Under the pieces are notes generated by a model, which saw only the letters and a program-made list of their open reading frames with translations, did no database searches and was not told the DNA's origin. The position numbers and the translations under genes are program-made. Shown piece after piece: positions 1 through 13,900 of a stretch of DNA of 64,000 bases. The stretch comes from Chamaea fasciata (lineage: Eukaryota > Chordata > Aves > Passeriformes > Sylviidae): assembly GCA_029207755.1 (NCBI GenBank), contig JARCOQ010000017.1:9932945-9996944 (forward strand), in the 5' to 3' direction. The first letter of the stretch is position 1. Each line of letters begins with the position of its first letter.

Positions 1-1054
1 TCAGAAAAACATGTAACACTAAGACATTGAGCTCTTGTGGGAAAAAGGCCCCTGGACATATCTTGAGTGATTGTTTCTACTCTTTTGCAGAGAGATGGGT
101 GCTGTTTTCAGAGGCACCTTTTCTGATGGGCTCAGAAAAGTCTTCACACCCTCCTGCAAAAAAGACCCACAATGTCATGCTCTTACGCTGAAAGCTGTGA
201 TGATGCTCTTCATTTTCAAGGCTTGCAGCCACCACAGTCACTTAACAAACCTTGAAGTCCCTGCTTGGAAGGCTCTGCCAGGAGCCAGCAGGCACTGCAT
301 TATTTCAGCTCTCCTTCAGCTGCCCTGCCAGTGATGAATACAGTTTAATTACAAAAGCAGAATTTCTGTCATTTCTCTCAGCATGGCTTCTATTGGGGAA
401 GATTAAACATCAGCCAAACATTACTGAATTACCTTTTTAAACCTATTATTTCAACGTGATTAACTTCTCTTCTTTTCATTTAGCTGTAAGCAAAATCTTG
501 TTTACAAGGCAAAAAAAAATGCATTTGCTATAATATCGGCAATAATAATAAAAATGAACATCACAGGGAAATAATTTATGTGTAAACCAGCATAAAAATG
601 TCATTGATGCATGAGTTTCCTCTTCAATTAATAAAAAGGAGGAAATATTTAAAAACAATTTATCAAGGTAATACATACAGTTCATATATCATGCACTCAC
701 AAAAACTGTACAGTATCCATTCCACAAATAGCTCTGTGACCTGGACTCTTGCACAGATGCTGGATTCCTTTAGTTGACCTAATTTGGAGCAGCACAGGAC
801 TTTGACTTTGTACCAAAACAAGATCCTGTGTCAAAATACCAATGAAACCATATCCTATTAAAAGAGGTAACAATTAGTGCTGATTGGATAGCACAAAACA
901 AATAAAAATACAGCTGTCGATCATTCTGGCTTCATTTTCTACTTTCTATTGAGGTTGTCACCACCCATAAACCCAGGTGATCTGTTCAGAAAGACTAAAA
1001 CATTATCTCTGCTATGCAAGGAGTTAGTTTCAAAGTGGTCACAAGGATAACATA
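1..1054. other. Intergenic, AT-rich, no gene seen
   Basis: No reading frame here resembles a known protein. A pyrimidine stretch ending in CAG at about 73-90 looks like a splice acceptor, but nothing downstream supports an exon. The rest is AT-rich unique-looking DNA. Confidence 0.6.
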
Positions 1055-1300
1055 AATCATAGAATTCTGGAATGGTTTGGGTTGGAAGGGACCTTAAAGC
1101 CCATCTTGTCCCACCTCCTGCCATGGGCAGGGACACCTTCCACTGTCCCAGGGTGCTCCAAGCCCAAGTGGCCTTGGAAACTTCCAGGGATCTGAGCGCC
1201 CTGTGACAGGGTCTCCCCACCCTCAGAGGAAAGAATTTTTCCTAATATCCAATCAAATCTTCTCTCTTTCAGTTCAAAAGGTCATCATGTCCTGTTGTTG
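1055..1300 (-). mobile_element. CR1 LINE 3'-end fragment
   Basis: Read on the + strand, this begins with an ATCATAGAAT-type block, then a 'GGTTTGGGTTGGAAGGGACC' block, then CTGCCATGGGCAGGGACACC, and later 'TTCCTAATATCCAATC' and 'CTCTTTCAGTT'. These are the familiar blocks of the reverse complement of the 3' end of avian CR1 retrotransposons, so the element lies on the minus strand with its 3' terminus at the low coordinate. It is a 5'-truncated copy of about 250 bp, the usual fate of CR1, with several internal deletions and substitutions. It encodes no usable reverse transcriptase. It is the best single clue that the host is a bird or other sauropsid. Confidence 0.9.
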
Positions 1301-4300
1301 AGGGACAATTTAGAAGGACATGTAGGGACAGACTGGGCAAGAGGGAATGGCTTCAAACTGAAACCTTGTCCTTTGTGCAGAGTTGGCACTGGAAAACCAG
1401 ATGGCTTTGTAATCACACGTGGAAGTGAATTCATATTTAGAATTTTCAATATTGAATAAAAATGATAGAATACCTATGCTGAACAGAAATATTGACGTAG
1501 TCAACTGTATATTGAACCCTCTCCATTGGTTTTTGGCAATCTGAGTAAGCCTTTTCCATTAATTACGTCCTACAAAGAAAAGGGGGACTTTCCTGCACTT
1601 GGCACTCCTGAATTTACCTCTTACATCAGTATCTGATATGGTGTCTCCTTTTGAAGAGATACATTCTTATTTAAAATTATTTTCCTGCTTTTAAATGTAT
1701 TCACTATCTGAAAAGCATCTACAATGCTTTTTGAAGAAAGGCAGCAATATCATTTGTTTTCTTGACACTTTTCTTGTTTTTCAGAATTGTCCTTAGGTAA
1801 ATGTGTGTGAAATTATAATTGCTAGAAAATGACAGTCTGTAAAAGCGACTGTATCCTTCCAGATGATGTGTTTGGCCCTAGGACTCAACCACAGGAAAAA
1901 AACTTCCCTGTATCCTCTCAGGTGTTGTGCAGAGGTATCCTCTCCTCTCCCCTGCCCTGGAAGTAAAGGAGGATTTAGAGCTAATTGATTCAATTTTTTT
2001 CCTGGTGTTGTAAAAAGGAAGAATGAGGTGTGAATAATTTGGCACAAAACATATGGAAATCATGCAAGATGTTATAATTCCTGCTTGCTCTCCCAGACCC
2101 ATGAACCAGCATTCCCTGCACTACCGACAGTGGGTGAGGGGCTTGGGAGCAGCTGAACCCTGAAAATCCAGTTGGATTTGGTTTAGCACCTGAAAGGAGC
2201 AAAGGACACTTCTGTCAAGAATGAGGAATAAATGGGTTATTGGAGATGAGGCTGCTCCCCTGGAGCTGCGTTGTTCCCTTGCTTTCTCCCCCAGCCTGGC
2301 AAGGCAGGCTCCTGGGAGCTGCAGGTGGAGGGAAGTGCTGCCTCACATAGCTGAGATGTCTCTGGGAGGTGTGAGAAACCTGAGAGCTTCTGTTTGCTGA
2401 GGCTGCTTGTTCACTCCCTCAGGGGCTTGACGAGGTTCCGGGGATACTCATGTCCTGCCACCTGGGGAGGCTTCTCATCCCACTGGGAAAGAAAAAGAAA
2501 CCAAACCATGCAGAGAACCAGCGTGATATTAAGCTGAACTTTACATTTGGAGAGCAAGGAGAGAGATCCTGTCTGTAATTCCCTGACAGCTCTGTAGCAG
2601 CTGTGGATTTTGTGGGCTCACTTGCACCCTGAGACCAATCCCGCAAGCCCAGCTCTGCTCTGCAGGGACGCTGCTGCCTGCTCCAGCTGAGCTGTGGGGT
2701 GTAAACCTCCCAGGAAACAGAAACCCTTGGCTAGTCACGGCCAGCCCTCGGTTCCCCTCTTCCCTGGCTTGCTGGGACCTGCCAATGCAGTTAAACACCA
2801 TTTTTTATGTATTGCCAACTCTATTGCTAAAACATTGAGTGCATTTAGCAGAGTGAATCCCTGCTGCGGATGGATTGCACAGACAGTGCCCTGTCCATCT
2901 GCCAAGCTCGCAGAGAAAAACAACTTGCACATATTTCCTCAACTGCTCACAAACTGCTTCTCTCACATTTCTCTTTTCCTTTCTTCCTTGTTCCCCGGAG
3001 GTGCAGGTCTCACCCTGGTCCCAGGACTGCTGGTCTGTGAGTTTGCCTGGGGAATTTGGGTGCTGATGAGTTGGTACTTGGTTAAAGGAACATCAGGGAG
3101 CACAACCTGAGTATGGGTAGATGTTTTCCACCTGGAGGAGCTTGAAACAGTTTCTGTGCAGAGAAAGAAACATGGCACAAAGCATTTTTCCTACTTCTTC
3201 CTTTATTCTGAGTCCCACCTGCCTATCCCTGAGCTGTGTTTTGGAGGTACAGATGGACTTCCTTTTACTGTACAGCTAATAACAGCATTAACAGATTAGG
3301 AATTACTCAGCCTGACATTTCCCAACCTAAACTATGACAAGGGTAAGAAGGCAAAGTGCTCTGAGCCTCTGCTGTTTGCTTCATGTCCAGCCAGTTTGTC
3401 TGTCAGTACTTCAAACAAGCAGCATTCAGCTCCTGGACTGGGAATACCAATCCTTCCTTCCCCAAATGCTAAAGGGTTTCTTCCTTTCCAAGGCTTCTGC
3501 TAGCCAGGATTTTAAAAAGTGGCATTAAATTTTGCTGTCCAGGGAAGGCACCTGTCCCAGGGTAGTTATTTTTAGCAGCAGAGCTGACATCCAGTACTGT
3601 AGCCCCAGTTTTAAAGTTGGCCATCATCCTCTCCCTGTGAGTTATGTTTTCCTTCAGTGTGATTAACTATAGTTAAAAAATGAGCTTGGAGGGCATATAA
3701 ACAGGAGAGCAGAAGGGTTGCCTGGAAGCATAAATCATGCAAATATTAAATGGGAAAGTACATCCAAATTGGTTCTTGTTTGCTCAAAGTTGTTTAAATT
3801 AAGGGAAATATCATCCCTTCTCAAGAAAGAGAGTTCATGATTTCCTCAAATGAGACCTAAAAAAATCAAAGACCTAAAGTAACCTAGATGCCCAAAGCAT
3901 CACCAGCACAACTAAAGGACAGGAGGAGACTTCCTGGCTCCCTCTTTGCTCTCCTCATGGTGACACAAGGAAGGACCATGGCCATGAGACAAATGAATTT
4001 AGGAGTCCACCTCAGCAAAAGGTCACAGCTGGACACCTCTGTATCCCCATTTTCTGCATCTCAGCCTCATGGCAGCAACAGAAAGGAGAATTTTCTTTCT
4101 TGTCTTGAAAATGAATGGGTCTTTTAGTACCCTTGCTCTTGCTGACAACTAAGAGTAGGGCAAGAGACCCCAACCCCAAAATGAAATTTTTGAGATTTGC
4201 AGTATCCCAATAAGCTGATGAGGAAAAAAGAGATGCATTTTTCTTTCCTCAAATTCCAGTGAAAATACAGAGAAAATATCAGTGGAAAGAAAAACTTTTC

Positions 4301-7300
4301 AAAGCCATTTTTCCTACAATCCAGGTGTTCTAGAAATTCGTGTTGTGTGCCCATCTCCCTTTGTCCATGAGGAAGCTACAGCTGGGGTATTCAAGACCAT
4401 GTGTGTATTTTTCTGTGGCCACACAGAGAGGTTTCCATCCTGAAGCAATCCTCCCACTGGAACAGGTGCTGCACAAAGAGAAACCCCAGCCCAAAGCTGT
4501 GACAGTCCAAGAGTCTGGGAGCAACATAGGTGTGAATTATATCTAGCCATGAAATTTCCCCATTAGTGGGAACAGGCACCATTTTTTTTCTGGTCATGAA
4601 ACCCTCCGTGACAGCCCTGCATGCTGCTGGATGGCTGGGCTTGCTCAAGGAAATGCTTATTTATTCACCTGTGAAACAAATGACTGTTTTCTCTGGGTTG
4701 AAGTATATGCTAGTAACATGCCTCTCTGCATCTCCCTAAAGCAATATCTCATCTTCCAGCTATGATTCAACGCTTCCCTAAGTGTGCTGGCAGCACTCAG
4801 TCTGAAAGGTGATACTGCACCAGGTTTTCCAGCTCTTCACCTGACCAGCGTCATTCACATCTCCCCACCACCATCAGGGCTCTGAATAATGTTTGCTGCT
4901 GAATGCTCACATAATTTTTCATTAGCCACTTGTGTTGGCTTCATGTCCTTTTTGTACACATAACCAAAATGCATTAACAGTTTCCAGTAGGTCCATTAGG
5001 ATTTTCTCCCCAGTCTCCCTGGCAAACACAAGAGCATTATCACAGGCTCAGATTTAGTTAACCCCTCCATATGCTGAGCATTTCTCCTCCTCCACTGCCT
5101 TCCATGTTTCCTTCTGCTTACCCTGCTGAGTTTCCTTTTTAGTAATTATTAGTAGGGCTGGGGTTGCTTTTTTTTTTTTTTTTTCTTCCTGAATGCCACA
5201 AAATGAAAATGCATCGTTTGGGGCTTGCTTTAATTAGGCATTTTATATAAAATCTGTTATTGCCTCTTTGTATAGAACCTGCTTCAAAGAAAACAAGAAA
5301 GAATGTTGGATTGCTCTTTTTAAGTCATAAGTTTTTCACTGGCTTTGCCCATTGGTAAATTAATTGATGTTAAACTGGGCATGAACTTGGTCTGTAATAT
5401 TTTTAAATATTAAAAATGAATCAAATTATTCCAAGAAAGAAACTCAGCAAAACCTGCTCAGGAAGACAGTAGGCAGGGATAGGCAGGGTTGGCTTCTCTA
5501 TTTCTCCAGTTCATTCAGGGTTTAACACTGACACGGGTATGGATTGAAGTGTCCAGCACACCTGATTACAGCAGTCCAAGCTGCCCCAGCGGCTGGTTGT
5601 GAAATGTGTTTAGGAGAGTGGTAGCTGGGATCTTGCACTGTGCTGTTCCAGGTGGTGTCACAGCCCCGTGCAGTGACAGCCACACCAAACCTGCACCAAT
5701 AAAATCCTCTGGTGTTTGCCTTGAAAATGTTCCAATCCCTCATTCGTGTTGCCTCCTGTTTCAAGGCTGAGGGAGATGAGTTCCAACTGCTGAACCTCAG
5801 GCTTGTGAAATACTAGATGGTGCAGCTAAATGCGTGTTTATTTTAACAATAGCAGCTTTACACGAGGGGAACCCCTGAAGGACTCATTCAGCAGGGCTGT
5901 GAGGGGCTGTAGCTGTGGCGAAGCAAAGAGCAGAGCCCAGCCCAGGCTCAGCAGTGCTCTTGGGGGAGGGATTGGCACTGCCCAGTCAGTACCAGCCAGG
6001 CCCTGCCCTGCTTTCTGATCCCAGCCATGTCCTCTCCAGCACCTTGTCAGTGACAGTGGCACTTGATGCAAGTTTCTCATTTTTTTGTTCAGCTTAACAA
6101 ATTACAAACTCAGCCCTGGGTTGTTTGTGTGTGCTGAAAGATATTTGTGCAGCTCCACATCTCTGCTTGGGATTCCAAACTCACCCAGCAGCCCATGGCT
6201 TTCAGAACTTTGACTGAGTTTGGACTCCTCTCTTATTTTCAGTACTTAATCCAGAGTTTTACAGCCCAACCTCAGAGCTAGCTTCACAAGCCTCCCCAGG
6301 TTATTTTTGATCAACCCAACCTATGAGAGGAGCTTTAAAATTTTATTCAGAGAAGGGAAAGGTTACATAAGAGATGGAGGTCAGATTTGCTATCAGGAAT
6401 ATCCAAAAAACTTGGACATCTCTCTGGAGTTTTTCTAGCCCAAACAAACTGTCCTCTAACCTGGAAAGCAAGTGATCCCAAGTGCCAGCTGGATTAGGAG
6501 CAAGAACACTCTCTTGGGTGGTGTAGTTTTGGTCTAAGTCAGCAGCCACGAGCCCAAAGGTGATCATTTTATCACCTCATAAAAATTTCGGTGTGAGCCA
6601 AGGCTCTGAACAGAGGCAATATTTCATCATTTCCTCAAATGGAAAAAGCTGGAGGGACACAGTGACTCCCCTGAGCCGACCCCCTGAGGGCCAGGGGAGC
6701 CCGGATCCAGCTCTGGGCACCCTGTGCCACCAGGGACAGGGGACACGGGGGCCCTGCAAAGGGGAATGGTTACAGGGCTGCCAAACTGATGCTGAAAAAA
6801 GGGCAAAGGTTTGGATTTGGCCATGGTGGGAAGAGGAAAGGAGGGCTGCAGGGGACAGTGAAGTGCACAGGGTGCTGACATCCCTGATAACTGTCCTCTA
6901 ACCTGTTGGGGGGGAGCATAAAGAGGGGGATAATTATTTCTTTTCTATGTCTCTAGGGAAAGAAAGAGAAGTCATTGACCTAAGTCATAGCAGATAGATA
7001 TTGGGGGACTGACACCAGTTAAAGGTTTAGAATAATCTGCCTGTGGAAGCTAAATGTTCTTTTTCAATGAGTTTGTAAAGAAAGCCCTTCCAGAAAGGAC
7101 AAAGCTTTGTCCTGCAGTCAGGGCAGTGCTGAGCCTTCTGCTGCTCAGCCCAGAAAAGACAGAATGAAATGGGGATATTTCGTCCTCCCAGAGGCCAAGG
7201 TGGAAACAGACCAGCATGACTATCCAGGTGGGACTGAGCCCTTTTTGCCTCCTGTATCTCATTCAGCTTGTTTGTTTTTATTGTTTTTAGCATACAGGCA

Positions 7301-7639
7301 AGAGCTTTGACCTCTGTTCTATCAAGAAATAGAGTAGATATTTTACTGAGCTGAATTTGCATCTTTTACCAATCCCTTCTATTTGCATCCTTTTCTCTTT
7401 GGAGAGACTAAAGTTCAAGTGTGGGACCACCAACTGCAAATTATAATTTTATTAACTGGGCTGTAATTTTTTTTTTGTTTTTTTTTTTTGCTAAAAAACT
7501 TGCAGCTTCTGATTGATCTCAGCTCACCTTGCCTCCACCCAAGAGGACTGAGTGCTGCATGAATAATACAGCATTGCAAACAGGACAGGATCAGAGACTG
7601 CAATAAGAGCGTAATCTAAGTAAAAACACTGGATCTGTC
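1301..7639. other. Intergenic, no gene seen
   Basis: Unique-looking DNA without a credible coding region; all open frames are short and lack recognisable protein content. Small items: a perfect octamer ATGCAAAT at 3737-3744 with a TATAAA at 3696-3701, a T16 run at 5169-5184, and a T10-G-T12 run at 7467-7489. No repeat family was recognised. Confidence 0.6.
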
Positions 7640-7935
7640 TGTTTATGGATCTAATAAATTATGTTGGATTTGTGAGGTTATAAATCCAAGCTGTCCAGTA
7701 AACCCAACAACTAATTTGTCAGTCGCTCGTCTAGCAATCTGACTCTCCCTTGCAATTGCTCACCATGCAGATAACAAGGTGCCTTACAAATCTCTTGGTT
7801 AAATGTCATTTGTTTCAGTGCCATAACATGCTATGGATCATTGCTCACACACAGTAACCCAATTATATTAACCTGTGCAGCAATATGGAGTAATGACATG
7901 ACATTAATGCGAACACTTCAGAGCTTTCCAACAAT
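7640..7935. promoter_or_regulatory. Candidate conserved non-coding element
   Basis: A repeat-free AT-rich block with an unusual density of developmental transcription-factor-like words: the 8-bp palindrome GCAATTGC, TAATTT, CAATTATATTAAC, and TGACATGACATTAATG near the end. It has no coding potential. I chose it by eye for motif density and absence of low-complexity sequence, not by alignment, so function is inference. Its distance from MAFB (about 32 kb upstream) is compatible with the long-range enhancers known around this gene in other vertebrates. Confidence 0.3.
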
Positions 7936-10900
7936 TTGGTCTTTCCTCCAAAGGGGTTTTTCTCCTTGAGCATCTTTCTCCTTCTTTCCTCCCTTCCCTG
8001 TGTTTAGAGGCAGAGCAACATATCTACCCAAACGCATCTAAAATCATCATAATTTCCCAAATAGCTGGAGCTCATTCACAGCTTGGAACGTGGGGCTGAG
8101 CTGTGTTACTTGTTGGAAGTTCTCCAAATCATAAGTGTCGCTATTCCTTAGGCTTTGCCTTCCCTTTGGCATTTTTATAAGAGTACATTTGAAACACAAC
8201 CCCTTACATTTTGTCTGTGCTGGTCACGTGCTCCCACAGTAGTGGAGGAAAACAGCATTTTTTAAATACACACATGAAAAAACCCCAGCGTGTGGAAAGA
8301 TGAAGCTGTTGTTATTTTCCAGTGTTGGAGGGAAAGCTGGCTAAACCAGCCAGCAAGTGCCTTGGCTGATCTGCCTTCTGTTTGCACTGCTGCAAGAGAC
8401 ACTGAGTAACCAACACCGAGACAACAAGATAAATTTGATAAAATCGTGTTGTTCAGGCACCCTGGCGTCTGCATAGGGCATAAAATTAGCAAAGGATGGT
8501 ATTTTATAATAATAAACAGAATTCTATTTGTTTTTGAGAAAAGGTGAATGAATGTTGAAGTGTGCTGAAAATTTCCTTCATTCTTACTGCTGAGAGAAAA
8601 AGCTCACTGCCTTGTTTCCCTGGCTGTCACTGAAAAAGTCTCCAGAGTGCTGTAGAGAGGGTGCAAGAGGGTAACCAGCCAGTTTGGAGAGGGATGCAGG
8701 TCCCATGGAAAGACATGAAGGATTTATAGCTCTGTCTCACGGTTGTAGCTGTTTTCCATCATTGCAGTGCAGTGGGGGAGGAGAGGGGACAGATGCTGAT
8801 CCTTTGGTGACCCTTTACTCTCCAGCTGGTGTCACCACAAGTGGAGCAACGTGCCCACAACAGTCTGGGCTCAGAACTTGTCCCTGTGTTTCTGTGTATT
8901 TATGGCTTTTTTTTGGCTTCTGCAGGGCAGGCGAGTAACCCCATCATAAGCACTGGGCTGAACTTGCTGATATCAGCTAAACCCAGCTCCTTCCTATAGG
9001 AACAGTTTCAGTAAGTAAAGAAATAAAGAGTTTCCTCTATGACAAATCTTACCTGACACAAATGTATTTTGATCAGCCCAACACAACTCGTAACAGGCGC
9101 ATCTAAATATCATGGAGAAATATGGAGTGATCAGCTCCAAATCCAGGGCCTGAAATGTATACTGGCTGAATTCTTTCCATTGTGCTGTTAAATGCAACCA
9201 GCTGTCCATACGTTTAAGTTAAATATACTGTACTATAAAGCTGAACTGAGAGTGGAAACTATTAAAATAAACCCAGCTATTTCCCCGTTCCCCCTCTCCC
9301 TCCCAATCAAGTATATTTTAGTTGGGGAAGGAGGAGAGTTATAACAACAATTATTTGATGTGGTGCATGGCAATGTCAGGGAGAGAAGGGAGAATGTGGC
9401 AGGGAGTGGGACCAGCCCCAATCTGATGGGCAAGGGAAAACGGGAATGAATATTCTGGGTGACTTCAGAGGGGGCAAAGGGTTCTCCTTAAGAGGAGTGA
9501 GCAAAACCCTGCCTGGGTGAGTTTGCCATGCATAAAAAAGATAAATGGGAAAAAGCAGAGAGAGAGAGTGATGTGGCTGGTCATGGATGAAAGGGGAGGT
9601 GGTAGAGCCACGATCATCTATCTCATAAAGGAACAAAATGGTTTTTATCTTTCAAAAGAGCCTTGGGGTCTATGGGTTGCAAAGGTGTCCTAACAACCGA
9701 TTTTGTTTGGCTCCTTATTTATCATTATTTTGTCACTAACTGCTTAGGGGAAAGCAGAGATACAACAGCAAGAATGTAAACAGGGATGATCTTCAGTTCC
9801 TATGGACAGTGCAGGTTCCTGTCTCATGTCCCTGGGTGAGAACACCAAAATGAAAATTCTCTTATCCAGAGCCTTGAGCAAAAGAAACACGGTAGAAAAG
9901 CAACAGCCCATGAAAAATTAGCTTTTTCAAACTAACTTTCACCCCATTTTTCTAAGGAGGTGAGGCTTGTCTTGTCTCTCTGACATGCAATATCCATAAA
10001 TTTTTCCTATTTTGGTTTTTCAGTCAGCAGAAGACAGACACCAAACACAGTGCTCCTGCTGAGGGAAAGGCAATTGCAACTCAGCCCCATCTATTTTGAG
10101 AGGTTGCAGCCAGGTGACCTGTTGGGCCACTTTCCCATCCCAAGAGCCAAAGGATGCAGGAGGAATGGCTGCAAGGCAGATCAAGCCAAACCCTGATATA
10201 TTTCACCTCCTTTTGCCACTGTTTTCCAAAAGCACTGCTCACACAGAGCAGGGACTCCTCTGTCACTGCAGGGCCACAGAGCTCCCCAGCCTGTGCAGGT
10301 CCCTGGCAGCCAGGGTGAGCCTTGTTCTCCAAAAACCAAACCCATTACCAAGTACTCCACAGGACACTCCACTGGACACTGTTTCTTCATTTCATGGTAG
10401 GTTTGACAGATATTTAATTATGTGTGATCCTGTTGGCTAACATGTTTGTTTGGAAATACAAAAGAACACAAATCTGGGCAGCAGAGAAGGGAAATGTGGC
10501 TGTGATCAGCAGGGTGGACTGGTAATGACACCCTGAAAGTGATTTTCTCCTTCTTGTATGGGAGTGTGTGTTTGCTCTAAATTATTGCCCAGGTGAGGTT
10601 AAGGTTCAGGTTTAAACACGCTGGCCAAGCAAAAGCAGATCAGTTTTGTCCTCCAGTCCCTCTCAGTGGGTAAAAAAATGTTGAACTAAAACAGAAAGAA
10701 AATGGAAGCTGTTTCAGCATCACTTTTCCAACACTACAGATGCTGCTCTGTGATGGGTTTGAGATTTATGCCACTGTAGTGCAAACGCTGACTGCATCAT
10801 TCCTGTTTGCTCTGTTGGATGCAGTGAGGACATCAGGACACCATCAGCCAGAGCATTTACACCTTGTTAAGGCTGGGAACCACATGCCTTCATATGCCTC

Positions 10901-13900
10901 ATCTTACTGAACTCCGTGGATCCAAAAACACGAAACTCAGAGGTGGAAATGTAGCTTTTCTCTATTCTTATGGAATCCCTTGGAAATTTTCTTTGTTTCC
11001 TTTTGTTCTGGTCAGAAAATTCAAAAGCTGTTTCTCTAAATAGGAACTTTTGCCAGAAAACATTCCTATCTATAAACAACTTTATGCATCACAAGAACAT
11101 CCATTTCAACAGCTATTTTCAGATTATAAACAGACCTCGGTTAAAGGCAATGGTCTTCACTTTGAAGGAGGATGAAAATAATGTCTGGGTTGGCTGTCAG
11201 TAGGACAAGAAGGGGTAGGTTTAATATTCAGCAAGCACTAGATGAAACCCTAAGAGCAAGAACTGAGTGCTTCATGCAGTGCAGTTGGGTTCAAACCTTC
11301 GCTGGCTCTTCATGCACAAAGTAGATGTGATTGTGTTTCCTGCTCTGCTGATGTCTGTCAACAAGGTGATTTTCCTGTACCATTAAGTAATCCACTTAGT
11401 CCCCAGAGATTTAATGCTGTGCAGCTATCTTGTTGCTGTTTGTCCTCTTGGCAGCTCAGGCAGCAGCACCACATATCTGAAGCCTTGAGCATGTCTGTGT
11501 GAGGACCCACCCTGGAGTGCTGTGAAGGTCAGGGCCTCTCGAGGTGTCAGTGACAAAGAGGGGACTGTGGAGAAACCTTCTGGGGTGAGGAGAGGGGTGG
11601 CTGAGTCAGCTCCATGTGGGGATGTACGTATTGGCACAGGAAGCACCTTGGCTGTTGAGATTTTGCCAAAAAAGAAAGGAAGGTGGAGGGAGATGTTTCT
11701 GATAAGAGATGTCCAGCTTATCTCACCAACACTTTGCTTTGGCATTTTTTAAAATAGCTGTTCCTCCGTCACGCGCATTTGGGGTGCACAGGAATAGCAA
11801 AATCAGGTCATGTTAAAATGTCCTAGGATCACACCAGCAACAGCTTTTGTAGCTCTGATGGCTTCAAACCCTTCTCTCATGTCATGCACTTGAGATGGGA
11901 GTGCAATGTGCTGTTTGCCAAGTGTCAGCTTTCAGGAGTGTTTGGTATCAGCCTGCAACTATCAAAAGGCAAATTAAAGGTGAACTAGAGCAATCTGTGC
12001 AGTGGAGAGTGTAAATGTGGGAGATAAGAGGGTTTTGATGCCAATCCAAGTTGCTTCCACTCTCTCTCTGTACTCCCTGGTTTTTATATATGTATAAAAG
12101 CTTTTCAAAAGCCATCTTTATTGCTGTCTTGTTATCAGCTCTACATTTCCCCCCCACTTGCCCACTGACTCCCCTGCAAACTTTATTTGATTCTTTCCAT
12201 GGGAGAAGTCTTTGTTTCAAAATAAATGAATGCACTTTGCACTTCCACAGCTGGTTTTGATCCAATGATGTCCAGCAGCTTCATGAAGGGGCTTTCAGCA
12301 CCTTAGAGAGATGAGAAATTCGCTCTTTTACAGCCCAGGGCCGCAGTGCCCCAGGAGAGTCATCACAACCTTCCACACCAGGTAGGCACCTGTGAACACA
12401 GAATTTTACTCTGGCTTTGAAGCGTTTTGCTCTCTCCTTGCAGAGCTGAGCTGGGGAGTGGGGAACCAGGTCCTTAGCAGCTCAGGGACATGAAAGGATG
12501 TGCCTGGCTGTGCAGCAGCTCAGAGGCAGCCTGGAGGAATCCCCAGCTCCTCCACCACTCTCTTCTGTCCCTGCCAGGAAACATCCTCTTTTCATTTCCC
12601 ACCCATCCGTGTCAGGTGTGGGAAGAACAAAGCAGTGCCCATGCCATCCATGCTAGGCTGGGTTTTTAAATGTATGAAGAGGGCTGGTGACTGATTCCCA
12701 TGGAAAATATGTTGCAAATAGACATTTAATGCTCCCTGGCCCTGCTGACAGCCTCATCCCTGGGTGGGTTAATGGCCTTAGATTCTTTCCCTTCCCAAGC
12801 TTGATGCAATTGTTTTATAAAAGCTTCATGGCCCACCCCACGACAATCTTTCACCACCTTTAACATCCTTTTTGGTTCAGGTCTTGCAGCATTTGCTCGA
12901 CTTAAGTAACTTGACAGAGTGAGGACTGTTGGCCTTTGCTCAGGCAGTAGGTAAATAAAAGCCTGGCTCCCTTTTGCTCTACTAAGAGTAAAATGATGCA
13001 TTGACAGAGGGCACGATACATATTCACCTCCATTCATCCCTGCAGTTACTCATTTCCTTCCAAACCTGGAGATGCCCCTGTTCACTCCCTGCTGAGGACA
13101 CGACCTGCAGAGAGGTGTGCAGGTAAATGGGGTGAGGAGGGGCAGGTGGGCCACGGGCCACTGGCAGCACTCACACCAGTGCTTTAGAAAGGCACAGAAT
13201 GTAGAAACCACTGGCTTTTCCCAGACCTGCTGATGCCCTTCAGATCACCTTGGAATAAATATGTACCTATCCTGCTTCCTCCTCCTATTCCTGGTCCTGA
13301 TCCTGCTCCTATTCCCATACAAATACCCTGTTCCCACCCCCCCCATTCCCACACTGCATAGTTGCTAATTTACATGGTGAATTTCCACTATTTAAAAATC
13401 AGCCTGAGGGCAGAGGCAAAGCCACAGGGTGATATTTGCAGATGGATGTAGTGAAGCCCTGCAGACTTTGTGCCCATCTGAAACCAAACACTTCCAGACT
13501 GGATTTCGGGGGGCTCCATGTGATGGCCATAAGCAGTCTGAGATACCCCACATCAGCCCTGGTGAACTCCTCAGCTGACAGAGACAGGCTGCTGGCAAAA
13601 TGATTTATTTTATTTTTTTTTTTTTTTCCCGTGTAGCTTCTGATGCCTCGCTGGAGGTCAATATTTGTAAGGAGTTGAAATCTCTGATGTACTTAACTCT
13701 GCAGGCAGACCACTGCTGCCTACTGACAAAGCATTTCTAGGAAAGATTAGGGCTTTGGTACTCTTTAATTAGGGAACCAGGGAGAATTAGAGGCACGACT
13801 GCATCCAGGAGCTGCAAGAGAGCCCTCTCTTGTCTCTAATGTGGGAACAATTTCAGAGGATTTTGTCCTGAATGTGGATTCAGAAGTTAGTCCCAAAACA

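Noticed and set aside
73..334. Possible exon after an acceptor-like TTTTGCAG
   Set aside because: The 87-codon frame has no recognisable content and no matching donor or partner exon is visible in the window.
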